The notes below the pieces were generated by a model. The model did no database searches, was not told where the DNA came from, and was given only the letters and a program-made list of their open reading frames with translations. The translations under genes were made by a program, and so were the position numbers. DNA of 64,000 nucleotides from JBMYTN01 sp049604415 (GTDB lineage: Bacteria > Pseudomonadota > Alphaproteobacteria > Rhodospirillales > Rhodospirillaceae), in the NCBI GenBank assembly GCA_049604415.1, contig JBMYTN010000005.1, forward strand, positions 1 through 64,000, read 5' to 3'. Shown here piece by piece: positions 53,302 to 61,460 of the stretch. How positions within the stretch are numbered: the first letter of the stretch is position 1; every line of letters begins with the position of its first letter.

Positions 53302-54393
53302 CTAGTTGGAAAGGTCGACGCCGTAGGAGTCCTTCAGCCAAGCGATGACAAAGGCCTTGGCTTCTGCCGGCACGCTGGTGGCTTTGCCCAGCGCTTGTTG
53401 CGCGCCTTCTCCGACAAAGACCGGATATTTGCCCACACGGCTGGCGGCGATTTCGGCGAAGTCCGGACGATTTCGGATGGCATCAAAGGCCTTGGTATAG
53501 GTGTCGATCACGTCTTGCGGGGTCCCGGCTGGCAGGAAGGCCAGCTTTTGCACCGGGAAGCCGGAGATGAAAAAGGCTTTCCAGGCTTCCCATTGCTCAC
53601 CGCTGGTTTCACAGCCATCGGTGGCCTCGCAGACTTCCTTAAAGGTCGGGATGTCCGGGAAGGTTGGGTCTCGGACGACATCACCATTGGCATCCAGGGT
53701 GCCCCAAGTCATCATCGGCACGGCCTTGCCGGTCTCAACCAGCTCGACGGAGCCCTTCAGATAGGACGAAGAGGTTTGGTAATCGATGGTGGCTTCGCCG
53801 CGCTCAAACATCAGGCGACCATCACCCCGGCCCTTAATGCCGAACACCGGTTCCACATTCATCCCCAGCATTTGCCAAGCCAGCAGGGGCACCAGATCCA
53901 GGCGGGTTGCGCCTTGGCTGCCGTAAATGAAATTGATGTCTTTTAGATTGTTGGCAGTGCCATCGAATTTGGCACCATCTTCGGCGTTCAAATAAGCCAC
54001 GCCACCGGTGCCCGAGGCCATGACCGGGTTCCAATCGGTGTATTCGTAGCGGACGCGGGGATCGTCCAACAGATAGGGGAACTGGGTCGAGCCGGAGGTG
54101 CCAAACAGCAAGGTGCCCTCGTCATGCTCTTGTTCTTGGAACCAGTTGGCACCCTTGGTGGAGCCGGCACCGGGCATGAACTTCACCACGACGGTGGGGT
54201 TGCCCGGCAGTTCTTCCGACAACAGCGGGGCGAAGAAGTTGGCCCATTTGGCGGATCCACCGGTTTCAGAGAACGGGATCACCCATTCAATGGTCTTGCC
54301 GCTGAAGTCCACATCAGCCGCCGCAGCGGGGCCAGCGAAAAGGGTGGCAATCGCACCGGCAGCCGTGCCGAGCTTCAGTTTGGACAGTAACAT
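53302..54393 (-). CDS. tctC: Tct-type periplasmic substrate-binding protein
   Basis: 363 residues. A signal peptide (1-26, cleaved after GPAAAA) is followed by a TctC/Bug-type fold: FSGKTIEWVIPFSETGGSAKWANFFAPLL near the start and VVKFMPGAGSTKGANWF. The C-terminal part has FLPAGTPQDVIDTYTKAF. It is larger than the usual ~325-residue TctC. The substrate is unknown but expected to be a di- or tricarboxylate. GGGAGGAAACC right before ATG 54393 fixes the start; the open frame reaches further upstream without a site. Confidence 0.88.
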   Translation of the reverse strand: MLLSKLKLGTAAGAIATLFAGPAAAADVDFSGKTIEWVIPFSETGGSAKWANFFAPLLSEELPGNPTVVVKFMPGAGSTKGANWFQEQEHDEGTLLFGTSGSTQFPYLLDDPRVRYEYTDWNPVMASGTGGVAYLNAEDGAKFDGTANNLKDINFIYGSQGATRLDLVPLLAWQMLGMNVEPVFGIKGRGDGRLMFERGEATIDYQTSSSYLKGSVELVETGKAVPMMTWGTLDANGDVVRDPTFPDIPTFKEVCEATDGCETSGEQWEAWKAFFISGFPVQKLAFLPAGTPQDVIDTYTKAFDAIRNRPDFAEIAASRVGKYPVFVGEGAQQALGKATSVPAEAKAFVIAWLKDSYGVDLSN

Positions 54394-54743
54394 GGTTTCC
54401 TCCCAGATAACCGAATTTGCGGTTGGTGTCCCGTTCGACACCTGTTTGCTTGATACCCAACTGGGTTGCTCCCCTTTGGGCTTGGGGAGGACCATGCGCC
54501 CCTAACCTTGCGTCAAGCTTGCGGTTCGTCGACAAAATTCGCTTTACCGCCGAAAATTTTCGCCTTTTGTGCGAGAGACCGCCTTGGGGGTTTAATCCCC
54601 GGTGGTTTTGACACACCTGTTATGGGACCTTAGCTCTGTGTCATTAATTTGACTTGGGTCTAGGGTTGGGGTCTAAGGCTGGTTTTTTTATCCATCCCCC
54701 TGCCATAACCTTAGCTTTGCACTGGATTAATGGTTGGCATGCG
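54394..54743. promoter_or_regulatory. Divergent control region, tctC / tctDE
   Basis: 350 bases between the divergent tctC and tctD. It contains a perfect 12-bp palindrome CGAAAATTTTCG (54551-54562) and a GGGG/CCCC hairpin (about 54584-54600). Both promoters must lie here, and the response regulator probably binds here, but I cannot point to its site. No credible coding frame is visible. Confidence 0.5.
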
Positions 54744-55412
54744 ATGCGCATCGTTGTTGTAGAAGACAATACGATATTGGCACAGGCCATTGCCTATCGG
54801 CTGCGGGATCGGGGCCACTCCGCCGATGTGTTGACCGATGGCGAGGAAGCCGATGCCTTTCTGGCCCAGGAAGGCGCGGATCTGGTTGTGTTGGACATCA
54901 ACCTGCCTGGCATGAGCGGTCTGAAAATCATTGAAGCCATGCGCCGCCGGGGCAGTGAAACCCCGGTGATCCTGCTCACAGCCCAGACCGGAACCAAGGA
55001 CAAGGTGACGGGGCTTGACCTCGGTGCCGATGATTATCTGGTCAAACCCTTTGAAATGGATGAGCTGGAAGCGCGGATCAGGGCCTTGTTGCGGCGCAAG
55101 AAGCAAGGCTATGGCGCCACCGAGGCCGTTGGAGCTTTGGCGTTCAACCGCACCACCCGCCAGTTCCTCAGCGACAACACCGTGTTGGACCTGCCGCGCA
55201 AGGAACTGGCGATCCTGGAATGCCTGGCGGAAAACCGGGGCCGCATCATCTCCAAGAGCCAAATTGTTGATCATGTCTATGGGGTAGGGGCCGAGGTCGA
55301 TGACACGGTCATTGAGCCTCACATCTCCCGACTCCGTCGGCGAGTCCAGGATTACGGCTTGCGGATCAAGACCGCGCGCGGCCTGGGCTATGTGCTGGAA
55401 GTCCTCCCGTGA
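54744..55412 (+). CDS. tctD: OmpR-family response regulator, TctD-like
   Basis: 222 residues. Receiver domain (1-~118): acidic VVVEDN near the start, phospho-acceptor Asp51 in LVVLDINLPG, the LTAQT segment and the Lys in YLVKPFE. Winged-helix DNA-binding domain (about 130-222) with the GYVLEV end. It is divergent from the tctC gene and immediately precedes tctE, as in known TctD/TctE tricarboxylate systems. ATG 54744 is chosen; the frame is open from 54654. Confidence 0.9.
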   Translation: MRIVVVEDNTILAQAIAYRLRDRGHSADVLTDGEEADAFLAQEGADLVVLDINLPGMSGLKIIEAMRRRGSETPVILLTAQTGTKDKVTGLDLGADDYLVKPFEMDELEARIRALLRRKKQGYGATEAVGALAFNRTTRQFLSDNTVLDLPRKELAILECLAENRGRIISKSQIVDHVYGVGAEVDDTVIEPHISRLRRRVQDYGLRIKTARGLGYVLEVLP

Positions 55413-56788
55413 GGACCAGCTTTCTGTCACTGCGGGGGCGGCTGTTTCATCTGATCCTGTGGCCCTTGGTGCTGATCGCGGTGTTTTTGGCGTTCCTGCG
55501 TTATGTGGACGCCAAAAAAACTGCCTCTGACCTGTTTGATCGTTCCTTGCTCTCCGCCGCCTTGGCCATTTCCCGGGATGTGGCTCATTCCGGCGGTGAC
55601 GTGCTGTCGCGGTCAACCCAAGGCCTGATCAACGATTCTGCGGGTGGCCAAGTCTTTTACCATGTGGCCGGACCCGGCGGGATCTATGTCACCGGCTATG
55701 CCTATCCACCCATCGCCGAGGCCCCAAAGCAGCAGGACACCTACAGTCCGGCCTATTTTGAGGCAACCTATCGCGGCGAGCAGGTTCGGGTGCTGCAAGT
55801 TTCGGAAATCGGTACCTTCGAGACCCTGGTTGGAGAAACCACCGTTTCGGTGTGGCAGCGCCTTGCGGATCGAGAAGCCTTGGCGTTGCAACTGGCCTTG
55901 CGGGCCGTTGTCCTGGTTGGCCTGCTGTTGCTGACCCTGGCCGGAGTAGTTTGGTTCGGCGTGCGGTCCGGTTTGTGGCCGCTGTTGGATCTCCAGGATG
56001 CCATTGCCATGCGCTCGCCCCGGGATCTGAAACAGATCCAACGCCCTGTGCCCCATGAAGTGGTGGGCATTGTTCGAACCCTGAACACTTTGTTTGGGCA
56101 ATTGGAAGACAGCATCGCCGCCCATAAGGCCTTCATCTCCGATGCGGCGCATCAACTCCGCAATCCGGCCAATGCTGTGCAATCCATGGCCGAAGCCATG
56201 GTCGATGCGCCCAAGGACACCGACTTGCGCGCACGCGCCCAAGACCTGCTCCAGGCTGCCCGGCAATCAAGCCGTATCGCCGAACAGCTGCTCAGCCTAG
56301 ACCGTCTGCGTCACGGTCTCGATGCCTCTGACGTTGAAAGTTTTGACCTGGTCGCGGCAACCCGAGAGGTCTGTACCGATGCGGCGGCGCGAATCCTGCG
56401 CAATGGCTTGGATTTTGAGTTTGAGGCCCGCAATGAAACTTTGCTGGTGGTGGCTGATCAGATCTCGGTCTGTGAGGCGATTAAGAACCTGATCGACAAT
56501 GCGGAGAAGCATGGCGGATCTGCTCTGAGCCGGATTTGCGTTGAGATTGGGGCCGATGATCAGGGCATGGCCGTGGTCACGGTGACCGATGACGGTAAGG
56601 GGCTGTCGCCCGATGATCAGGAGCGAGCCTTCAGCCGCTTTGGTCAGATAGGACCATCCCAAGGCAGTGGCTTGGGCTTGGCCATTGTCAGTTCCGTGGC
56701 GGAGCAGAATGGTGGATCCTTGCGGATCAATGCCTGCGACCAAGGGGCCAGCCTGTCCTTGTCCCTGACGCTGGAAAGGGGGACCTAA
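55409..56788 (+). CDS. tctE: Sensor histidine kinase, TctE-like
   Basis: 459 residues. Two membrane segments (about 13-30 and 165-190) enclose a periplasmic domain of about 130 residues that presumably senses the carboxylate. Then come a HAMP-like linker, the phospho-acceptor His248 in SDAAHQLRNPAN, and the ATP-binding domain with N box LIDNAEKHGG, DDGKGLSPDD and GSGLGLAIVSSV. The start is GTG 55409, overlapping the tctD stop by four bases (GTGA), so the pair is coupled. Confidence 0.9.
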   Translation: MRTSFLSLRGRLFHLILWPLVLIAVFLAFLRYVDAKKTASDLFDRSLLSAALAISRDVAHSGGDVLSRSTQGLINDSAGGQVFYHVAGPGGIYVTGYAYPPIAEAPKQQDTYSPAYFEATYRGEQVRVLQVSEIGTFETLVGETTVSVWQRLADREALALQLALRAVVLVGLLLLTLAGVVWFGVRSGLWPLLDLQDAIAMRSPRDLKQIQRPVPHEVVGIVRTLNTLFGQLEDSIAAHKAFISDAAHQLRNPANAVQSMAEAMVDAPKDTDLRARAQDLLQAARQSSRIAEQLLSLDRLRHGLDASDVESFDLVAATREVCTDAAARILRNGLDFEFEARNETLLVVADQISVCEAIKNLIDNAEKHGGSALSRICVEIGADDQGMAVVTVTDDGKGLSPDDQERAFSRFGQIGPSQGSGLGLAIVSSVAEQNGGSLRINACDQGASLSLSLTLERGT

Positions 56789-57144
56789 TACCGTTCCAGC
56801 CGCAGGGCGCAGCCGACATAGTCATCGGCCATATCAAGCAGAACATCGACGCTGTTGATGTTACCAGGCCGGGTCACAGTGAGGCCAGGGAACGGGCGTC
56901 CGGACCACAAAACCTTCTGGTAGCTGCTGTCAGAGCTTCTCAGGGTAAGGCGGTCGACATCGTTTCTGACGAAGGTGACAACCAGTCCGGACTTGCCAAA
57001 GAAGTTAAATTGGCCCGATCCAGCACTGATGCAATCTGCCCAAGCCGGTGCGCTGGCCAAGCCAAGACCGACAACGGCCATGGCGGTGGCTTTTGTGGTT
57101 CGCCCTATGAAGCGGCGGAATTGGTTAACTCTGGTGCAATCCAT
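56785..57144 (-). CDS. Hypothetical small exported protein
   Basis: 119 residues with a probable signal peptide (core MAVVGLGLASAPAWA, cleaved near residue 36). The mature part is rich in beta-type residues and has two Cys (one in DCISAGSG near the start, one in VGCALRLERY at the end) that may form a disulphide. I recognise no family. It overlaps the tctE end by four bases on the opposite strand. No good ribosome site precedes ATG 57144, and ATG 57081 inside the signal region is another option. Confidence 0.5.
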   Translation of the reverse strand: MDCTRVNQFRRFIGRTTKATAMAVVGLGLASAPAWADCISAGSGQFNFFGKSGLVVTFVRNDVDRLTLRSSDSSYQKVLWSGRPFPGLTVTRPGNINSVDVLLDMADDYVGCALRLERY

Positions 57145-57642
57145 TTTGGGATCAGCGGTCTTTTTTCAGTCCTGTTCCAACCGGTTTTGTGGGCCGAAAA
57201 GCCCAAGGCATGCGTCCCATGGGGAACCGAAAAACCCCCGTATTGGTCAATCAGGTTTCTACCTGTTTTCCAACAGAGTGCATGGTGAACAAGCAATGTG
57301 GTCTATGCAAGGCAGAGCTTGGGGGATTGGGGCCGCTTTTTGGCCGGAGTCGCAACTTTCTTACGACTCTTAGGCTAGATTAATGGATTGGCCGCCTATC
57401 AGCACTTTCATGGATGGATTGGCGAGCCCCTCAGCGGTAGAGCGGAGGGCGGTGGCTTGATCGGAATCGATGAAGACTCGCCGATAACGGCTTGACTCTT
57501 ATTGGTTTCATGCCGTTCTTCGCCACTATCGGGATAGAGGTGCGTCCCTTCGCGAGGTGCCCCCTTAACGTGAGGGGTTGAATATCCGACCAAGGTACTG
57601 CTTGATAGCGCCCTGACACGACGCTCACCGGGGAGAAAAGCA
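57145..57642. other. Gene-free region upstream of a tiny ORF, hairpin-rich
   Basis: 498 bases. A run of short hairpins fills 57421-57577 (listed separately). The open frames seen across this interval, including a 106-codon minus-strand one (57408-57728), have no ribosome site and no recognisable product. Confidence 0.4.
57421..57577 (+). ncRNA. Possible structured RNA or leader (unknown)
   Basis: A closing stem GGCGAG (57421-57426) with CTCGCC (57477-57482) encloses CCCTC/GAGGG (57428-57432/57445-57449) and ATCG/CGAT. Then come AACGGC/GCCGTT (57486-57517), CTAT/ATAG (57526-57537) and CCCCT/AGGGG (57561-57577). Downstream are a small ORF with a ribosome site and a strong terminator, so it could be the leader of one short transcript. 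Short stems are common in GC-rich DNA, so confidence is low. Confidence 0.25.
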
Positions 57643-57714
57643 ATGCCAAATGTCGTGAGGTCAGCTGTTTTTGTGGTTGCCGTCTTAGGAGTTCTGTCCC
57701 CTCTGATCCAGTGA
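57643..57714 (+). CDS. Possible 23-residue hydrophobic peptide
   Basis: ATG 57643 has GGGAGA nine to ten bases upstream and opens MPNVVRSAVFVVAVLGVLS, ending PLIQ: one basic residue, then a membrane-spanning stretch. It is followed closely by the terminator at 57742-57769, which makes it likely to be a discrete transcription unit. Known functions of such peptides range from membrane regulators to type-I toxins; I cannot choose between them. Confidence 0.35.
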   Translation: MPNVVRSAVFVVAVLGVLSPLIQ

Positions 57715-57741
57715 CAGGGTCTTAACATCGTGTAATCCGGG

Positions 57742-57769
57742 AAGGGGGCGAAAGCCCCCTTTTCTTATT
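57742..57769 (+). terminator. Strong intrinsic terminator after the small ORF
   Basis: AAGGGGGC (57742-57749) with a GAAA tetraloop (57750-57753) pairs with GCCCCCTT (57754-57761), followed by TTCTTATTT. Confidence 0.85.
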
Positions 57770-57916
57770 TGGTTTTGGTCTTTTTGGCCTCCCCACGGGA
57801 GGTTTTTCTCCCTAAATCAACCAAACAGCCTTGAAAAAAATACCGGAACGCTCATGTTCCCGGGGCGTGAAACAAGAGTTCCGCCGGATCAACCGGTAGG
57901 AAGTGGAGGAATTCCC

Positions 57917-58045
57917 ATGCAAAAGGGTCAACATGGCAGCTTTGACAGCCAGCCATCGTCCGAGGATTGGATTGCCTGTCTGCGCCTGGCCGGTCTAACC
58001 GCCGGTGCGTTGATTGGTGTCGCACTGCTGATCGCTGCCCTCTAA
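57917..58045 (+). CDS. Small membrane protein, possibly aa3-type cytochrome oxidase subunit IV-like
   Basis: 42 residues: a soluble QHGSFDSQPSSEDWI segment followed by one membrane helix (LRLAGLTAGALIGVALLIAAL). GTGGAGGAATTCCC before ATG 57917 is a good ribosome site. The H-G-S-x-D segment before a single helix recalls the small alphaproteobacterial aa3 oxidase subunit IV, which I propose as an inference only. It lies 375 bases upstream of nuoA, with no other oxidase genes in the window. Confidence 0.5.
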   Translation: MQKGQHGSFDSQPSSEDWIACLRLAGLTAGALIGVALLIAAL

Positions 58046-58420
58046 GGGCCGATCCATCCTGTTTTTCTGAACAGACCCATAGTCTGCGATCCCCTCGAAG
58101 GGAACGCGGGCCAATCGTCGTGGGCAATTCTTGGGCGCGCTCCGAGTCTCCTTTCCCCTTTCCAGTGCTGCTGTCAAGCCCTGTTCCACCTAGGGTCTTT
58201 GCCTGGGGTGTGACCGCGGGATTACCCAGTGGCGACAGGCCGCTGGCGACCTTGACTTGGCCCGGAAGCGTGGGCTAAATCCACGCAGTTCCTAGGGGAG
58301 AGTCTGCTGGGGGACCTATCCAAAAGATGTTGAGGCATCTGGTCTTGGATGGGATGGGCAGACGAGATCCCCTGATCAGGCCGACCTAACAGGCCGCTAT
58401 CAAGACCGGAGCAGGGGTCC
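58046..58420. other. Upstream region of the nuo operon
   Basis: 375 bases before nuoA. It contains the candidate promoter at 58252-58280 and several short inverted repeats (for example GATG/CATC around 58327-58340). No credible coding frame is visible. Confidence 0.4.
58252..58280 (+). promoter_or_regulatory. Candidate promoter of the nuo operon
   Basis: TTGACT (58252-58257), a 17-base spacer and CTAAAT (58275-58280). The -35 is good and the -10 only moderate. It lies about 140 bases before nuoA. Confidence 0.4.
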
Positions 58421-58798
58421 ATGGATCAGCAATTGCAGCAGATGCTCACGGAATATCTTCCGATCCTGGTGTTTATCGGGATCGCCACTGCGGTTGCCAT
58501 CATCGCCTTGGCCGCCTCTTTTGTTGTGGCCCAGCAAAAGCCTGATGTGGAAAAAGACAGCGCCTATGAATGCGGCTTTGAGCCGTTCGATGATGCGCGG
58601 TCCAAATTCCAAGTTCGGTTCTACCTTGTCGCCATTCTGTTCATTATCTTTGATTTGGAAGTCGCCTTTCTGTTCCCATGGGCTGTGAGCCTGGGAGACA
58701 TCGGCGTGTTTGGCTTCTGGTCAATGATGGTTTTCCTGACCGTGTTGACGATCGGCTTCATCTACGAATGGAAAAAGGGAGCTCTGGAATGGGAGTGA
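58421..58798 (+). CDS. nuoA: NADH-quinone oxidoreductase subunit A
   Basis: 125 residues with three membrane helices, a proton-channel-side subunit of respiratory complex I. Signs are the cytoplasmic KDSAYECGFEPFDDARSKFQVRFYLVAILFIIFDLEVAFLFPW block with the conserved Cys and acidic residues. First gene of the nuo operon. AGGGG precedes ATG 58421. Its stop overlaps the nuoB start by ten bases. Confidence 0.96.
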   Translation: MDQQLQQMLTEYLPILVFIGIATAVAIIALAASFVVAQQKPDVEKDSAYECGFEPFDDARSKFQVRFYLVAILFIIFDLEVAFLFPWAVSLGDIGVFGFWSMMVFLTVLTIGFIYEWKKGALEWE

Positions 58799-59343
58799 TC
58801 ACCGACGACGGCATGCGCGGTCTGGCTCCGGTTCCGCCGGGTGCTGACCAGGACGCAATTCTTGGTCAAGTCACCAAGGACCTGTCGGAGAAGGGCTTTG
58901 TGCTCGCCAATATGGACAAGGTGGTCAACTGGGCCCGGACCGGATCCCTGTGGCCCATGACCTTTGGCCTCGCCTGCTGCGCTTTGGAAATGATCCAATG
59001 CGCCTGCGCGCGCTATGATATGGACCGCTTTGGGGTGGTGTTCCGCCCCAGTCCGCGCCAATCCGATGTCATGATCGTGGCGGGGACTCTGACCAACAAA
59101 ATGGCCCCGGCCTTACGCAAGGTTTATGACCAGATGGCCGAGCCGCGCTGGGTGATCTCCATGGGCTCCTGTGCCAATGGCGGTGGCTATTATCACTATT
59201 CCTATTCAGTGGTGCGCGGATGCGACCGGATTGTCCCGGTGGACGTCTACGTCCCGGGTTGTCCGCCAACCGCTGAAGCATTGCTCTACGGCATTCTGCA
59301 ATTGCAGAAGAAGATTAACCGGACCGGCACGCTGTACCGCTAA
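58789..59343 (+). CDS. nuoB: NADH-quinone oxidoreductase subunit B
   Basis: 184 residues, carrying the terminal [4Fe-4S] cluster N2 that passes electrons to quinone. The four cluster Cys are in LACCALEM (two adjacent), MGSCANGGGYYHY and VPGCPPTAEALLYGI. The start ATG 58789 lies inside nuoA, and ORFs further upstream in this frame are shadows. Peripheral arm of complex I. Confidence 0.96.
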   Translation: MGVITDDGMRGLAPVPPGADQDAILGQVTKDLSEKGFVLANMDKVVNWARTGSLWPMTFGLACCALEMIQCACARYDMDRFGVVFRPSPRQSDVMIVAGTLTNKMAPALRKVYDQMAEPRWVISMGSCANGGGYYHYSYSVVRGCDRIVPVDVYVPGCPPTAEALLYGILQLQKKINRTGTLYR

Positions 59344-59638
59344 GGCGGCACAGCAACCGGTACGGCGACCCGTTGTCGGTCGGAACCGCCTCCCTAGGGA
59401 GGACCCCCTGGTCTCAGGGGAGTGGGGGGCGGCTCCATTAAGACTGGCGGATAAAACCCGAAGATCCCCAGCTGCGCGCACACAGGGCGGCAATCGATCT
59501 CGGGACAGGGGTTGAGCGACGAAATCGGTCTGTCGGTTGTGATCCGGCGGGCTTTGAGGGGGCTAGTAAGACTGAGCCTTGGGCACTCCATACAAGGAGT
59601 GGCCGGGCATGGTCCCACTAGCGATGCGGGGGAAACCG
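59344..59638. other. Long nuoB-nuoC spacer with hairpins
   Basis: 295 bases between nuoB and nuoC, where these genes are usually adjacent or overlapping. It holds GC-rich inverted repeats: CCCTAGGG in CTCCCTAGGGAG, CCCCCTGG..CAGGGG, an outer CCGCC/GGCGG pair, and CACTCC/GGAGTG around 59585-59602. No credible reading frame is seen; one TTG frame from 59512 ends inside nuoC in another frame and is not convincing. Confidence 0.5.
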
Positions 59639-60280
59639 ATGACGACGGACGCCGAAGAACGGATCGAAGGCCTGCGCGACCTTGCTGCGCATTTAGAGGT
59701 CGCGTTGCCGCAACACGTGATCTCCACCCGTCTGGAACGCGACGAGCTGGAAATCCTGATCAACCGCCCAAGCGTGGTCACGGTGATGACCTTCTTGCGC
59801 GATGATTCGAACTGCCTGTTCAAGCAGTTGACGGACCTTTGCGGCGTTGATTGGCCGGAGCGGGAAGAGCGCTTCGATGTGGTCTACCATCTGCTGTCTC
59901 ACCGCCATAACCAGCGTATTCGGGTCAAACTGCACACCAGCGAAGAGGAAGCGGTGCCCTCGGTGACTGGAGTGTTCGCCGCCGCCGGTTGGTTCGAGCG
60001 CGAAACCTGGGACATGTACGGCATCTTCTTTGCCGGGCATCCGGATCTGCGCCGGATCCTGTCCGACTATGGCTTTGAAGGCTTCCCGCTGCGTAAGGAC
60101 TTCCCGCTGACCGGCTATAAAGAGCTGCGCTATGACGAAGAGCAAAAGCGCGTGGTCTACGAGCCCGTGAAGCTGCCCCAGGACTTCCGGACATTTGACT
60201 TCCTAAGCCCGTGGGAAGGCATGGATCGCCAGATTGCCCGGGTGCTGCCCGGGGACGAGAAGGCGGAGGGGAACGCTTAA
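59639..60280 (+). CDS. nuoC: NADH-quinone oxidoreductase subunit C
   Basis: 213 residues of the 30-kDa subunit, part of the hydrophilic arm near the quinone site. Conserved segments are TDLCGVDWPEREERFDVVYHLLS, the block from GWFERETWDMYGIFF to HPDLRRILSDYGFEGFPLRKDFPLTG and YEPVKLPQDFRTFDF. GGGGGAAACCG before ATG 59639 fixes the start, although the frame is open from 59579. The nuoD start is 2 bases past its stop. Confidence 0.96.
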   Translation: MTTDAEERIEGLRDLAAHLEVALPQHVISTRLERDELEILINRPSVVTVMTFLRDDSNCLFKQLTDLCGVDWPEREERFDVVYHLLSHRHNQRIRVKLHTSEEEAVPSVTGVFAAAGWFERETWDMYGIFFAGHPDLRRILSDYGFEGFPLRKDFPLTGYKELRYDEEQKRVVYEPVKLPQDFRTFDFLSPWEGMDRQIARVLPGDEKAEGNA

Positions 60281-60281
60281 G

Positions 60282-61460
60282 ATGGCCCAGACCGACATCA
60301 AATCCTACACCATGAATTTTGGTCCGCAGCACCCGGCGGCCCATGGCGTGTTGCGTCTGGTGCTGGAGCTGTCCGGCGAGATCGTTGAGCGTGCCGACCC
60401 CCATATCGGCTTGCTGCATCGGGGCTCGGAAAAGCTGATCGAGCACAAGACCTATAATCAGGCGATCCCGTATTTCGACCGGATGGAATATGCCTGCCCG
60501 CTCAATCAGGAACATGCCTATGTCATGGCGATTGAGAACCTGCTTGGCATTGAGGTGCCGCCCCGGGGGCAGTATTTGCGGACCCTGTTCAACGAGGTCA
60601 CCCGCCTGCTGAACCACGTGATGAACACCACCTCGATGGCTTTGGACATCGGGGCGATGACCCCGCTGCTCTATGGCTTCGAAGAGCGGGAATATATGCT
60701 GGAATATTATGAGCGGGCGTCCGGTGCGCGGATGCACGCCAATTGGTTCCGCCCCGGTGGTGTGGCCCGGGACGTGCCCCAAGACCTACTCGACGATATC
60801 TACCAGTTCACCCATCGCTTCCTGAAATATCTCGACGATGTGGAAACCCTGCTCGACGAGAACCGCATTTTCAAACAGCGGACGGTAGATATCGGCAAGG
60901 TCTCGGTTGACGATGCCCTGAATTGGGGCTTCACCGGTCCGGTGCTGCGCGCCTGCGGTGTGCCCTGGGATCTGCGCAAATCCCAGCCCTATGATTGCTA
61001 TTCCGAGCTGGATTTTGACATCCCGACCGGCAGCAATGGCGATTGCTATGACCGCTATCTGGTGCGCATGGCCGAGCAGCGCGAAAGCGTGAAGATCATC
61101 CGCCAATGCATTGAAAAAATGCCCAGCGGCCCGGCCAAGACCCCGGACAATAAGGTCACGCCGCCAAGCCGGGCGGAGATGAAAAACTCCATGGAAGCCC
61201 TGATCCACCACTTCAAGCTCTATACCGAGGGCTACAAGGTGCCGCAGGGCGAGACCTATGCGGCGGTGGAAGCGGCCAGCGGCGAGTTTGGCGTTTACCT
61301 GGTGTCCGATGGCACCAACAAGCCCTATCGCTGCAAGGTCCGCAGCCCCTGCTATGTGCATTTGCAAGGGCTCGATCTGTTGAGCAAAGGCCATATGCTG
61401 GCCGATGTGGTGGCCAATATCGGCTCCATTGACATTGTGTTTGGGGAGATCGACCGATGA
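60282..61460 (+). CDS. nuoD: NADH-quinone oxidoreductase subunit D
   Basis: 392 residues, the 49-kDa quinone-site subunit. Features: NFGPQHPAAHGVLRL near the start (quinone-site His), HRGSEKLIEHKTYNQAIPYFDRMEY, and RGEFGVY-like block ASGEFGVYLVSDGTNKPYRCKVRSPCYVHLQGLD. The start is ATG 60282; the longer frame from 60234 is a shadow. Its stop overlaps the nuoE start (ATGA). Confidence 0.97.
   Translation: MAQTDIKSYTMNFGPQHPAAHGVLRLVLELSGEIVERADPHIGLLHRGSEKLIEHKTYNQAIPYFDRMEYACPLNQEHAYVMAIENLLGIEVPPRGQYLRTLFNEVTRLLNHVMNTTSMALDIGAMTPLLYGFEEREYMLEYYERASGARMHANWFRPGGVARDVPQDLLDDIYQFTHRFLKYLDDVETLLDENRIFKQRTVDIGKVSVDDALNWGFTGPVLRACGVPWDLRKSQPYDCYSELDFDIPTGSNGDCYDRYLVRMAEQRESVKIIRQCIEKMPSGPAKTPDNKVTPPSRAEMKNSMEALIHHFKLYTEGYKVPQGETYAAVEAASGEFGVYLVSDGTNKPYRCKVRSPCYVHLQGLDLLSKGHMLADVVANIGSIDIVFGEIDR

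Noticed and set aside
57423..57450. CCTCAGCGGTAGAGCG looks like a tRNA D-arm
   Set aside because: No acceptor, anticodon or T-arm with the right spacing follows, so it is not a tRNA or an obvious tRNA remnant.
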